DNA from: Hyphomicrobiales bacterium
GTDB taxonomy: Bacteria; Pseudomonadota; Alphaproteobacteria; Rhizobiales; Beijerinckiaceae
Assembly: GCA_930633525.1 (NCBI GenBank)
Contig: CAKNFP010000001.1
Span: forward strand, 2,520,001 to 2,584,000
Reading direction: 5' to 3'
Length of the DNA: 64,000 nt
In this document: piece after piece, positions 54,645 to 63,168 of the stretch
Numbering within the stretch: the stretch's first letter is position 1
Layout: each line of letters begins with the position of its first letter
Translations under genes and position numbers: made by a program
The notes under the pieces: generated by a model
The model's input: the letters and a program-made list of their open reading frames with translations, nothing else
The model's database searches: none
What the model was told of the DNA's origin: nothing

Positions 54645-55829
54645 ATGGCGCCAGGCGCTTCTTCGGGACTTGGTTTCGGCCTTGGCTTTGATCTCGGCGA
54701 GACGGCGGACGCCATCCGCGAGACCGTGCGCAGCTTCGCCGCATCCGAAATAGCCCCCCGCGCCGAAGAGATCGATCGCAGCAACATCTTCCCGCGTGAT
54801 CTCTGGCCCGCCATGGGCGCGCTCGGCCTCCACGGCATCACCGTCGAGGAGGACTACGGCGGCGCGGGCCTCGGTTATCTCGAGCATTGCATCGCGATGG
54901 AAGAGGTGTCCCGGGCGTCCGCCTCGGTCGGCCTGAGCTACGGCGCCCATTCCAACCTCTGCGTCAACCAGATCCGCCGCAACGGCAGCGCAGCGCAAAA
55001 AACGCGTTACCTGCCGAAACTCATTACCGGCGAGCATGTCGGCGCGCTGGCCATGTCCGAGCCGGGCGCGGGCTCGGACGTGGTGTCCATGAGGACCCGT
55101 GCCGAGAAGCGGGGCGACCGCTACATCCTCAACGGCAACAAGATGTGGATCACCAACGGGCCGGTGGCCGACACGCTGGTGGCCTATGCCAAGACGGACC
55201 CGACAGCCGGACCGCGCGGCATCACAGCCTTCCTTATCGAGAAGGGCATGGCGGGCTTCTCGACGGCACAGAAGCTCGACAAGCTCGGCATGCGTGGATC
55301 CGACACCTGCGAACTGATTTTCCAGGATTGCGAGGTGCCTGCGGAGAATGTGCTCGGCGCTGAGGGCGAAGGCGTCAAGGTGTTGATGTCCGGCCTCGAC
55401 TATGAGCGCGCGGTGCTCGCCGCCGGCCCCGTCGGCATCATGCAGGCCTGCCTCGACGTCGTTCTGCCTTATGTGCATGAGCGCAAACAGTTCGGCCAGC
55501 CTATCGGCGAGTTCCAGCTCGTTCAGGGCAAGCTGGCGGATATGTATGTCACCACCAACGCGGCACGCGCCTATGTCTATGCGGTGGCACGTGCCTGCGA
55601 CCGGGGTGAGACCACCCGCCAGGACGCCGCCGGCGCCATCCTCTATGCCGCAGAGCGCGCGACGCAATGCGCCCTTGATGCGATCCAGCTTCTCGGCGGC
55701 AATGGTTATATCAACGACTATCCGACCGGGAGGCTCCTGCGCGATGCCAAGCTCTATGAGATCGGAGCCGGCACAAGCGAGATCCGGCGCATGCTGATCG
55801 GCCGTGAGTTATTTTCGCGAACGGCCTGA
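54645..55829 (+). CDS. ivd: Isovaleryl-CoA dehydrogenase
   Basis: This FAD enzyme oxidises isovaleryl-CoA to 3-methylcrotonyl-CoA in leucine degradation. The 394-residue protein has the acyl-CoA dehydrogenase blocks [39 protein letters not shown] and [20 protein letters not shown]. The catalytic base is Glu254 in [13 protein letters not shown], the position specific to isovaleryl-CoA dehydrogenases. The residue used by most other members is Gly here ([11 protein letters not shown]). The remaining leucine genes (methylcrotonyl-CoA carboxylase) are not adjacent. AAGGGAGG precedes ATG 54645. Confidence 0.94.
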   Translation: MAPGASSGLGFGLGFDLGETADAIRETVRSFAASEIAPRAEEIDRSNIFPRDLWPAMGALGLHGITVEEDYGGAGLGYLEHCIAMEEVSRASASVGLSYGAHSNLCVNQIRRNGSAAQKTRYLPKLITGEHVGALAMSEPGAGSDVVSMRTRAEKRGDRYILNGNKMWITNGPVADTLVAYAKTDPTAGPRGITAFLIEKGMAGFSTAQKLDKLGMRGSDTCELIFQDCEVPAENVLGAEGEGVKVLMSGLDYERAVLAAGPVGIMQACLDVVLPYVHERKQFGQPIGEFQLVQGKLADMYVTTNAARAYVYAVARACDRGETTRQDAAGAILYAAERATQCALDAIQLLGGNGYINDYPTGRLLRDAKLYEIGAGTSEIRRMLIGRELFSRTA

Positions 55830-56362
55830 GCGCCGCGCGTCGACGTGGCGGCAAGCGATCACACTCTGGAGCTCGCATCCTGGGCGAGACGCGGTTCGTC
55901 ACACGACAGAAGTCACAGCAAAGAATAATAGAGTGCGTTCGCGCACATCGTGCGTCAGCTCTCAGGACACCGCGTGGATTGCCGCGGCGCGCATTCTCCA
56001 GTCACGAAACGCATTTCCCGCCAGAGAACATTGGAATAATTTCAAACAATGCGCATCCCCTTAGGAGATTTTTGAATTAATACTCATCAGCCTGATGGAA
56101 AAATTGACAAAAACGGAATAACTCTGGCGGACTATCATCCGCCTCACAATCCCAATAGGAGTTATACTACGGCTCCGGGCTACACTCTTGCATTACTCGC
56201 AAATATCCAAGCCACGTCATAACATTAGCTCGATTTATGACATTTGCGCGAATCCGGGGGATCGTGGCAGTGTCGCGAGATGATGCCGACGCCTGTCACG
56301 ATCGTCATTGAATCGCCTGTGACGGGCTGGAGCCCCGTGTGGACCAAACGGACTGCGTAGCG
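55830..56362. other. AT-rich intergenic region with a possible gene relic
   Basis: From about 55910 to 56250 the sequence is much poorer in GC than its neighbours. One plus-strand frame without ATG (56076-56222, 48 codons, ending taa) has protein-like text such as DGKIDKNGITLADYHPPHNP and follows AGGAGA. It also holds the hairpin GGCGGA-ctatca-TCCGCC. It may be the remnant of a lost gene. No intact gene is supported. Confidence 0.4.
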
Positions 56363-57202
56363 ATGACCTCACCTGCAACGACCGACCAGACGAACGGCGC
56401 CCCGACGACGGGAGCCAAGCAAACTTTCGGGACGGAGGGGATTGCGCCGATGGAGCGCGCGAGCCTCGTGACCCGCATTCTCATGGGTATCGTCGGTTGG
56501 GCCGAGGGGCTGAACCTCAAATATTCCAAGGTCGGCAACCCGCCTGTCTACGATAAGGCCACATTCCCCTGGGCGCTCGAAATCGAGAAGGAATCGCATC
56601 TCATCCGCGCCGAGCTCGACAAGGTGCTGCTGCGCCAGAGCGAGCTGCCGTCATTCCAGGACATTTCAACCGACGTGAAAACGATCAGCCAGGACACCGG
56701 CTGGAAGACGTTCTTTCTCGCCGGCTATGGGCTGAAATCCGAGAACAACATCAGGCAATGCCCGGAAACCTGGCGCATCGTCCAGAAGATCCCGGGCCTG
56801 AAGACGGCCATGTTCTCCATCTTCGAGCCCGGCAAGCATCTGCCAGCGCATCGCGGCCCTTACAACGGCGTGCTGCGCCTGCATGTGGGCCTGATCGTTC
56901 CGGAGCCGAGAGACAAGCTCGCCATCCGTGTCGACAAGCAGATCTGCCATTGGGAGGAAGGCAAGGCGCTGATCTTCGACGACGCCTTCAACCATGAGGC
57001 CTGGAATCACACGGACAAGACGCGTGTGGTTCTGTTCGTCGATTTCGTGAAGCCGCTGCGCTTCCCAGCGCGCCTCGTCAACTGGGCGCTTTTGAATATC
57101 GCGATCTTCACCCCCTTCATTCGTGAAGGGCTCGACAATCACAACGAATGGGAAAAGCGTTTCTATGCGGAGGCTGAAGCTCTCCGCAACAAGGCTAGCT
57201 GA
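56363..57202 (+). CDS. Aspartyl/asparaginyl beta-hydroxylase family dioxygenase (LpxO-like)
   Basis: The 279-residue protein is a 2-oxoglutarate/Fe(II) oxygenase of the AspH/LpxO family. Conserved features are HLPAHRGPYNGVLRLHVGL (His163, His174) and IFDDAFNHEAWNHTDKTRVV (His211 and the 2-oxoglutarate-binding Arg221). Hydrophobic segments near residues 36-48 and 238-248 suggest membrane association, as in LpxO, which hydroxylates lipid A acyl chains. Lipid substrate is inference. ATG 56363 is preferred to GTG 56339. The aldo/keto reductase gene follows by 27 bases. Confidence 0.88.
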   Translation: MTSPATTDQTNGAPTTGAKQTFGTEGIAPMERASLVTRILMGIVGWAEGLNLKYSKVGNPPVYDKATFPWALEIEKESHLIRAELDKVLLRQSELPSFQDISTDVKTISQDTGWKTFFLAGYGLKSENNIRQCPETWRIVQKIPGLKTAMFSIFEPGKHLPAHRGPYNGVLRLHVGLIVPEPRDKLAIRVDKQICHWEEGKALIFDDAFNHEAWNHTDKTRVVLFVDFVKPLRFPARLVNWALLNIAIFTPFIREGLDNHNEWEKRFYAEAEALRNKAS

Positions 57203-57229
57203 TCGCCTTCGCCCGAACTGGAGCCCGCC

Positions 57230-58075
57230 ATGGCCACTGTCGCCTATCCCACCGTTCATGCCAATGGAGCCAACATGCCGGTCCTCGGGCTCGGCACCTG
57301 GCAATCCCGCAATGACGAGGCCGCCGCGGCCGTCGTTGCAGCGCTCCAGAATGGCTATCGACACCTCGACACGGCGATCGCCTATGACAACGAGGAAGCC
57401 GTCGGCGAGGGGCTGCGCTCCGCCGGCGTGCCGCGTGAGGGCATCTTCATCACCACGAAAGTGCCGCCCGAGCAGATCGGCTCCGGTGCCCTTGAACGGG
57501 CGGCCGAATCAAGCCTCAAGCGGCTGAAGCTCGACTATCTCGATCTCATCCTTATCCATTGGCCGAACCCATCAATTCCCCTCAAGGAGTCGATGCGCGC
57601 GCTGAACGCGGCGAAGCGGGAAGGCCTCGTGCGCCATATCGGGGTGTCCAATTTTCCTGTCGCGCTGATCGAGGAAGCGGTCCACCACAGCACGGAGCCG
57701 CTTGCCACCAACCAGTGCGAGTACCATCCCCGTCTTGACCAGAGCGCGGTTATCGCGGCCTGCCGGCGCCACGGGATCGCTTTCACGTCCTACGCCCCTC
57801 TGGGCCGGACGAAGATCCTCTCGGATCCGGTGATCGCGGCGATCGCCGAACGGGCAGAGCGCACCCCGGCGCAGGTCGTGCTGCGCTGGCATATCCAGCA
57901 GCCGGATGTGGTCGCTATCCCGAAATCGCAATCTGCGGATCGAATCGTGGAGAACAGCCGCATCTTCGACTTCACGCTCGATGAGGACGACATGGCGGCG
58001 ATCTCGGCCCTGGCCAAGCCCGACGGACGGCTGGTCAATCCCGCCTGGGGCCCGCAATGGGACGGCCCGAAATAG
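57230..58075 (+). CDS. Aldo/keto reductase (2,5-diketo-D-gluconate reductase-like)
   Basis: The 281-residue NADPH-dependent reductase has the complete catalytic tetrad: Asp47 and Tyr52 (RHLDTAIAYDNE), Lys77 (ITTKVP) and His110 (DLILIHWPNP). The cofactor segment is AIPKSQSADRIVENSRIFDF. It is nearest to the AKR5-type 2,5-diketogluconate/methylglyoxal reductases; the true substrate is unknown. It is probably cotranscribed with the hydroxylase gene upstream. Confidence 0.93.
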   Translation: MATVAYPTVHANGANMPVLGLGTWQSRNDEAAAAVVAALQNGYRHLDTAIAYDNEEAVGEGLRSAGVPREGIFITTKVPPEQIGSGALERAAESSLKRLKLDYLDLILIHWPNPSIPLKESMRALNAAKREGLVRHIGVSNFPVALIEEAVHHSTEPLATNQCEYHPRLDQSAVIAACRRHGIAFTSYAPLGRTKILSDPVIAAIAERAERTPAQVVLRWHIQQPDVVAIPKSQSADRIVENSRIFDFTLDEDDMAAISALAKPDGRLVNPAWGPQWDGPK

Positions 58076-58202
58076 CCTGAATCCACGGCGATAGTCGATA
58101 GCCGCCCCCGGCGAGGCAAGGCCCGGCCGGGCGCGTAGCGTGTTGATCGACACCGTGAGCTTTGCCATGATGCTGCCTCCTGTCCGGGCTATAGGCTCCC
58201 CC

Positions 58203-58727
58203 ATGAAGTGTTTCGGGCCGACCACATTCGCAATCGCCTGTCTCGCCGCCACCAGTGCCTTCGCGGGCGAAGAGGACAGGGGCGTGAATGCCTTCGGGCT
58301 TACCCCGAAGCTCGTCGCGACCCAGTCCGACAGGGAGGTCATCGAATCCTGCCTCGCGGGCAGTGCCGAGTCCCCTTATGCCTGCATCGGATCCGTCGCG
58401 GTCGTCTGCGTGAAGCTGACCATGCCGCAGGGAACCCGGCATGAGGCATCCTGCACCGACCGCGAACGCACGGTCTGGCAGACACGGCTGGAGGCGTCGA
58501 TCACGGAGGTCAATCGCTCCCTCCCGGTCACCGCGCGCAAGCGCTTCGCCACGCTGCAGCGGGCCTGGCAGAACTATTACACGCTGAAATGCGACTTCAT
58601 CAGCGACGACCTCCCGCAGGACCGCTCGGTGACGATGCAGAAGGGATGCGAACTGCGCGAGATCGCCGCCCGCTCCATCGAGGTCGAGCGCTATCTCAAG
58701 CACCAGAAGAAGAGGCAACGCAGCTGA
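58203..58727 (+). CDS. Secreted protein with LprI/DUF1311-like domain
   Basis: The 174-residue protein has a signal peptide (MKCFGPTTFAIACLAATSAF, then AGEE) and a helical mature part with cysteines in ESCLAG, YACIG, VVCV, ASCTDRE, LKCDF and KGCELRE. The block CTDRERTVWQTRLEASITEV, followed later by FATLQRAWQNYYTLKCDF, resembles DUF1311/LprI domains (lysozyme-inhibitor related). ATG 58203 begins the signal peptide; an in-frame upstream extension is rejected. Confidence 0.75.
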   Translation: MKCFGPTTFAIACLAATSAFAGEEDRGVNAFGLTPKLVATQSDREVIESCLAGSAESPYACIGSVAVVCVKLTMPQGTRHEASCTDRERTVWQTRLEASITEVNRSLPVTARKRFATLQRAWQNYYTLKCDFISDDLPQDRSVTMQKGCELREIAARSIEVERYLKHQKKRQRS

Positions 58728-58830
58728 GCGCCTGCTCCGCCGCGACCCGCATCATCGTGATCGCGCCGGAGACCTATCCGGTGTGGACCGTCGGCCACTG
58801 ACGAGACGCTGTTAAGCTTTGCCATTTTGA

Positions 58831-59721
58831 ATGAACGGCTGGTTCCTTCAGTCGGACGCGCTCATGTTCTTTTACGCCTCGAAAATCATCTGGTTCCTGA
58901 CGGCGCCATCAACCCTTCTGATGGCCATCGTGTGTCTGGGCGCCCTGCTCCTGTTCACGCGATTCTTCAAGGCGGGCCGGATCCTTGTGGCACTCGGCGC
59001 GCTCGGCTTTCTCGTGTTCGGCTCCACCCCGTTGCCCCGCCTGATGATCCGGGAGCTCGAGCGCCAGTTTCCGCCGATAACCGCGGAGGCTGCCGCGGCG
59101 CGGCCGGTCGACGGCATCATCGTGCTCGGCGGCGCGCTCGATTACCGGCGCGGACAGATGCGGCTCACCGACGCGGGCGCTCGCGTATCGGCCGCGCTGG
59201 CGCTCGCCCACCAGAATCCCGAGGCGCGCGTCGTCTTCACCGGGGGGCACGATGCCATTCTCCTGCGCTCCCCCGTATCGGAAGCCGAGATGGCGCGCGG
59301 CCTGTTCCAGTCCGCGTCGCTCGCCGACAGCCGCGTGATCTACGAGGGCCAGTCCCGCAACACGCACGAGAACGCCATCTTCACCGCGAAGCTGGTGACA
59401 CCGCAGCCCGGCGAGCGCTGGCTGCTCGTCACATCGGCCTTCCACATGCCGCGCGCCGTGGGCACGTTCCGCGCCGCCGGCTTCGATGTGGAGCCCTATC
59501 CGGTCGACTTCCGCGCCGACGACAGCGTCGACGATATCAGGCCCTTCCGCATGGTCTCCGAGGGGCTGCGCCTCACCGACCTCACCGTGCGCGAGGCCAT
59601 GGGGCTGATCGCCTATCGCCTCAACGGCTATACGGATGCGCTCCTGCCCTCCCCGACCAACGGCGCGGCGACCGCGCCACTCAATCGAGCCGAGGCGGCC
59701 CCAGCCGATAGACACCCTTGA
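58831..59721 (+). CDS. YdcF/ElyC family protein (DUF218)
   Basis: The 296-residue protein has two N-terminal membrane helices (about 14-37 and 48-66) and a periplasmic DUF218 domain: VDGIIVLGGALDYRRGQMRL, EARVVFTGGHDAIL, SRNTHENAIFTAKLV and LVTSAFHMPRAVGTF. ElyC and SanA of this family affect envelope integrity at low temperature in E. coli. Starts at 58831 or Met12 (58864) are possible. The 3' end overlaps the convergent DUF3253 gene by 41 bases. Confidence 0.9.
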   Translation: MNGWFLQSDALMFFYASKIIWFLTAPSTLLMAIVCLGALLLFTRFFKAGRILVALGALGFLVFGSTPLPRLMIRELERQFPPITAEAAAARPVDGIIVLGGALDYRRGQMRLTDAGARVSAALALAHQNPEARVVFTGGHDAILLRSPVSEAEMARGLFQSASLADSRVIYEGQSRNTHENAIFTAKLVTPQPGERWLLVTSAFHMPRAVGTFRAAGFDVEPYPVDFRADDSVDDIRPFRMVSEGLRLTDLTVREAMGLIAYRLNGYTDALLPSPTNGAATAPLNRAEAAPADRHP

Positions 59722-59959
59722 AATCAGCCGGATCGGCGGGCTTGCCTTTACGGTAGATGACGAGACGGCCCTCCTCGGCCAAGCGCACGGCCATCCTCCG
59801 CACCGGCTGCATGATACGCCCCCACGAATCCGGCGACGCGCCGGCTATGGCGCGCGCCACATCCGTCGGATCGAAGGTCTTGCCCGGCGCGCAGCGCGCG
59901 GCGAGATCGAGCATCGCCTTTTCAAGGTCCACGTCTGAAATCCGCGCGTTGGCGCTCAT
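59681..59959 (-). CDS. DUF3253 family protein
   Basis: The 92-residue helical protein (DLEKAMLDLAARCAPGKTFD, DVARAIAGASPDSWGRIMQP, VRRMAVRLAEEGRLVIYRKG) looks like a small winged-helix protein of the DUF3253 family. Its role is unknown; DNA binding would fit the fold. ATG 59959 gives the standard length. It lies 13 bases downstream of the DUF599 gene on the same strand and overlaps the end of ydcF. Confidence 0.85.
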   Translation of the reverse strand: MSANARISDVDLEKAMLDLAARCAPGKTFDPTDVARAIAGASPDSWGRIMQPVRRMAVRLAEEGRLVIYRKGKPADPADFKGVYRLGPPRLD

Positions 59960-59972
59960 AAATCCGTCACTC

Positions 59973-60683
59973 CTATTTCGCCGCGCTATCGCCATCGGGC
60001 CGGAGGTCATCATCGGGACCAAGCGCGGCCAGAGCTTCCGAGGAGAACTGACGGCGCCACATCACTGCCAGGACGCCCGATGTCGTCAGCATCAGCGCAT
60101 AGGGATTGATGAACCAGCCGAGATAGGCAAGCGCAAAGAAGATGGAGCGCTGGCCGCGATTGAAATGGCGCGCGGCCGCGATGCTCATGTTGGCGGCGCG
60201 GCGCGCCGCCAGCATCGCTTCCGGCCTCTCGCGATCGATCGCCATCGGCGTCGCGCCCATCAGGATCGCCGCATAGTTGAACAGGCGATAGGACCAGGCG
60301 AATTTGAAGAACGTGTAGCCGAAGATGAGGACGAGGCCGATGACCTTCACCTCCCAGGCCGCCCGCGACACCGGCACGCTCAACGGCAAATCGGCGAGGA
60401 AGGCAAGCGCCTCATCGCCGGAGCGCAGCAGCGCCAGCGCGCCGCCGAGGGCGATGATGGAACTCGATGCAAAGAAGGCCGCACCGTTCTGCAGGGTCCC
60501 CATGATCGCGGTATCGATCATGCGCAGATCCCGCGAGAGCATCTGCTGCATCCAGAGATGGCGCGCGCGATGCATCCGACTGTTAAGGCCTCGGGTCGCG
60601 AAGCGGCTCTCCTCCACCATGAAGCGATAGCCAAGCCAGGCCGCGATGAAGAACACCAGCCCCACATAGTCGACCACGGTCAC
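59973..60683 (-). CDS. DUF599 family membrane protein
   Basis: The 236-residue protein has about four membrane helices (near 4-20, 70-92, 115-133, 185-208) and the DUF599 signature ESRFATRGLNSRMHRARHLW, RMIDTAIMGTLQNGAAFFAS and HFNRGQRSIFFALAYLGWF. Function is unknown. The start is GTG 60683, with AGGAGG 7 bases upstream. It is followed by the DUF3253 gene. Confidence 0.88.
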   Translation of the reverse strand: MTVVDYVGLVFFIAAWLGYRFMVEESRFATRGLNSRMHRARHLWMQQMLSRDLRMIDTAIMGTLQNGAAFFASSSIIALGGALALLRSGDEALAFLADLPLSVPVSRAAWEVKVIGLVLIFGYTFFKFAWSYRLFNYAAILMGATPMAIDRERPEAMLAARRAANMSIAAARHFNRGQRSIFFALAYLGWFINPYALMLTTSGVLAVMWRRQFSSEALAALGPDDDLRPDGDSAAK

Positions 60684-60958
60684 GGGGTGCCTCCTGATTC
60701 TGCAGTGAAATCGTCGTGCATGTCCACTTGCCTTCGAGTCACGAAGACGCTCCATCCCTTGATTTTCACGCGACCCGGAAGGAATACCGTTTCGTACTTT
60801 CACGGATTGCTCTCATGCCACCCATGAGCGGTCAAGGCGTCCGGTGAGGCGGCTCCCTGGCACGCCCGCCTATCTGCCAAGAACAGCCTTCCATAAAAAA
60901 AAAGATATTAAGATCTATTTAATAGTAAATTTCATTCATAGGATTGGGGAGAGTCTTC

Positions 60959-62365
60959 ATGGTTGCAGTGACATCGTTGAATGCAGTCGACTACGGGGTC
61001 ACACCAAACACTGGCACTGATCAGTCACTGTCATTGAAGAATGCCGTGGATGCCGCAGCATCTCAAGGACTTCCACTCTTCATACCAGATGGCACATACC
61101 ACGTTGGTGAAATCGTTATCGACCGACCCGTGGAGATCATCGGAAGCCCGGCAGGAACGAAACTGCTGCCTTATGGAACCACCGCGACCTGTTGCCTGCG
61201 CGTCCAGCCGCTTCCAGGGAATAGCGAGATCGGGCCGGTGACGATACGGGATATGGTCGTCGACGGCGCCGACACGCCCTTCCCGCCGGGTAACATAATA
61301 AATGGGCTGATCAGCGTCGATTCATGCCGATCCATCCATATTGAGAATTGCCAAGCCCTCAATTCCAACGGATCGGGGATTTATCTCTATAAATCACAGG
61401 GAAAGGTGGCAGATTGCACCTCAAGTAACAGCCTTTCATTTGGTATATTTTTGATTGATTCCATCGGAATGATCATATCGGCTAATATATTGGCCCAAAA
61501 TAGGAACAATGGCATTGGAGTTTGGCGATATATACGCAGCTTTGATGGATCGATCATCCAGGACAATAAAATCAGCAATACGGATAATGCCGCCGGGGGA
61601 ACAGGCCAATATGGGAACGGCATATCCAGCTTTCGCGCGAATGGAATAACGATATCTGGCAATAATATTTCCGGATCATCCCTGTCCGCGATCCGCGTCA
61701 ATAGCTGCGATGATGCGAAGGTTACAAATAATTATTGTTACGACTCGAAAGAAACAGCGATTTATATCGAAGCGCCGGACGGAGCGAGCGACCCCACTAT
61801 CATCTATGAGGGCGGAATAGTCACCGGCAACATCGTCAAATATTCAGGCTTTGGAATAAGCGTCGTCAATGTCGATGCCGGCGGTCGCCGCGTCATCGTA
61901 TCATCCAATCAAGTCATTGATTCGGAGGTAAGAACCGTTCCCTACGGAACCGGCCCGGCGCAGACCACGGGCGCCGGCATCGGCGGCCAGGGCGATGTCC
62001 TGATCAACGGAAACATGGTGGAGAATGCGGCAGGATACGCGATCTCCGTCTATCCGACCAACGTCAATACCAGCAAATTGGGAACACAGAAGATTTTCGA
62101 TGTCGTGACGGCCAACACCGTCCGGAACGCCCCTGGCGGCATAGCGTTAATCCGTGCGGATACGACCTACGGCCGAATTCTCATTGGCGGCAACCTGATT
62201 ACGGGCTACGCGACATCTGGCGATCTGTCCGGTGCTATCGTTCCCGCCATCTACAACGGCGCGACCGGGGTGATCAGTCGGGAGCCGGGCTCGACGGATC
62301 TTGGAAATGCGAGTTCCTCTACCCTGAGCAACGTCACACTTTACCAGAACTACGCCTTCAATTGA
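60959..62365 (+). CDS. Right-handed parallel beta-helix repeat protein
   Basis: The 468-residue protein has a pectate lyase-like N-terminus: VDYGVTPNTGTDQSLSLKNA, FIPDGTYHVGEIVI. Many Asn/Gly-rich coils of about 22-25 residues follow (ENCQALNSNGSGIYLYKS, ISGNNISGSSLSAIRV, VTGNIVKYSGFGISVV). Such proteins bind or cleave polysaccharides; no catalytic set can be assigned. ATG 60959 has GGGGAGAG upstream and leaves no signal peptide, which is odd for this fold. The 5' flank is very AT-rich and the first half is poorer in GC than neighbouring genes, hinting at acquisition. Confidence 0.82.
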   Translation: MVAVTSLNAVDYGVTPNTGTDQSLSLKNAVDAAASQGLPLFIPDGTYHVGEIVIDRPVEIIGSPAGTKLLPYGTTATCCLRVQPLPGNSEIGPVTIRDMVVDGADTPFPPGNIINGLISVDSCRSIHIENCQALNSNGSGIYLYKSQGKVADCTSSNSLSFGIFLIDSIGMIISANILAQNRNNGIGVWRYIRSFDGSIIQDNKISNTDNAAGGTGQYGNGISSFRANGITISGNNISGSSLSAIRVNSCDDAKVTNNYCYDSKETAIYIEAPDGASDPTIIYEGGIVTGNIVKYSGFGISVVNVDAGGRRVIVSSNQVIDSEVRTVPYGTGPAQTTGAGIGGQGDVLINGNMVENAAGYAISVYPTNVNTSKLGTQKIFDVVTANTVRNAPGGIALIRADTTYGRILIGGNLITGYATSGDLSGAIVPAIYNGATGVISREPGSTDLGNASSSTLSNVTLYQNYAFN

Positions 62366-62413
62366 TTGTCGCGGAATAGCCGCAGGCTTGCGTCATGGAC
62401 GTGGCGGGCTGGC

Positions 62414-62875
62414 TCAGGCCGCCACGGTCTTGCGCATCGGACGACGGTAATGGTCGAGTTCTTCGACGACGGTCTCGGGCATGCCGCGCTGGCTGCGCAG
62501 GATGAAGGTCAGCAGCGTCTCGTCGACCTGGGCCGCCTCGCGGACGATCTCGTGGGCGAGGCGCAGGGCCACCGGGGTGGGGCCGCCGCCGGCGCCGAGC
62601 GAGACGACGAGCCAGTGGGCATCCTCGCCGCGCACGATGCCGCTGGGACGCTCGCCCCACACCACATAGTCGACGATGAGGGCGATCACCACGTCGCCCC
62701 AGGCGCGTGACGTGGGGTTGACGATGCGATCGACGGCGATAAGTGCGTCCGCTTCCGCGCGGGTGGCGATGCCATCCGCGAGGATGTCGGCCTGCAGCCG
62801 CTGCACGTCCTCGTCCGTGATGCTGTTGTGATCGAGGGCCCTGTCCACGAATTCACGAAGCTTCTTGTTGATCAT
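62414..62875 (-). CDS. Conserved hypothetical protein
   Basis: The 153-residue soluble protein (MINKKLREFVDRALDHNSIT, LQADILADGIATRAEADALI, then AVDRIV, and VVIALIVDYVVWGERPSG) is probably helical. I do not know its family; similar proteins occur in other Hyphomicrobiales. GGAGG lies 9 bases before ATG 62875. It is convergent with the beta-helix gene, 48 bases away. Confidence 0.7.
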   Translation of the reverse strand: MINKKLREFVDRALDHNSITDEDVQRLQADILADGIATRAEADALIAVDRIVNPTSRAWGDVVIALIVDYVVWGERPSGIVRGEDAHWLVVSLGAGGGPTPVALRLAHEIVREAAQVDETLLTFILRSQRGMPETVVEELDHYRRPMRKTVAA

Positions 62876-63168
62876 AACCGACGCCTCCGCGGCCTTATTT
62901 TTTGCCGCTTGATTGCCTTTGATGCGTCAACCTTCGTGCAACCCTCCTAGCCAACCCGTTAATGCGAAATGGTTGCCGGATTTTCAGGTTAAGCGATGCT
63001 GATCAGGTGTGGTTGATCAAATCTTGTCGGCTAAAGGTCAGGCGTTGAAAAGCTTGGCTTTCATTGGAAAATTGACGCCAATCCCTTGCTTTACCTCGCA
63101 TTAAGCAGAACCCTAGCTGACCATATGCAGAGGCGACTTATGCTTGGTGAGGCGTCCAGGGAGCGACC

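Noticed and set aside
63085..63110. CtrA-like site TTTA-N7-TTAA upstream of the dipeptidase gene
   Set aside because: It differs from the TTAA-N7-TTAA consensus in the first half-site and a single near match is expected by chance.
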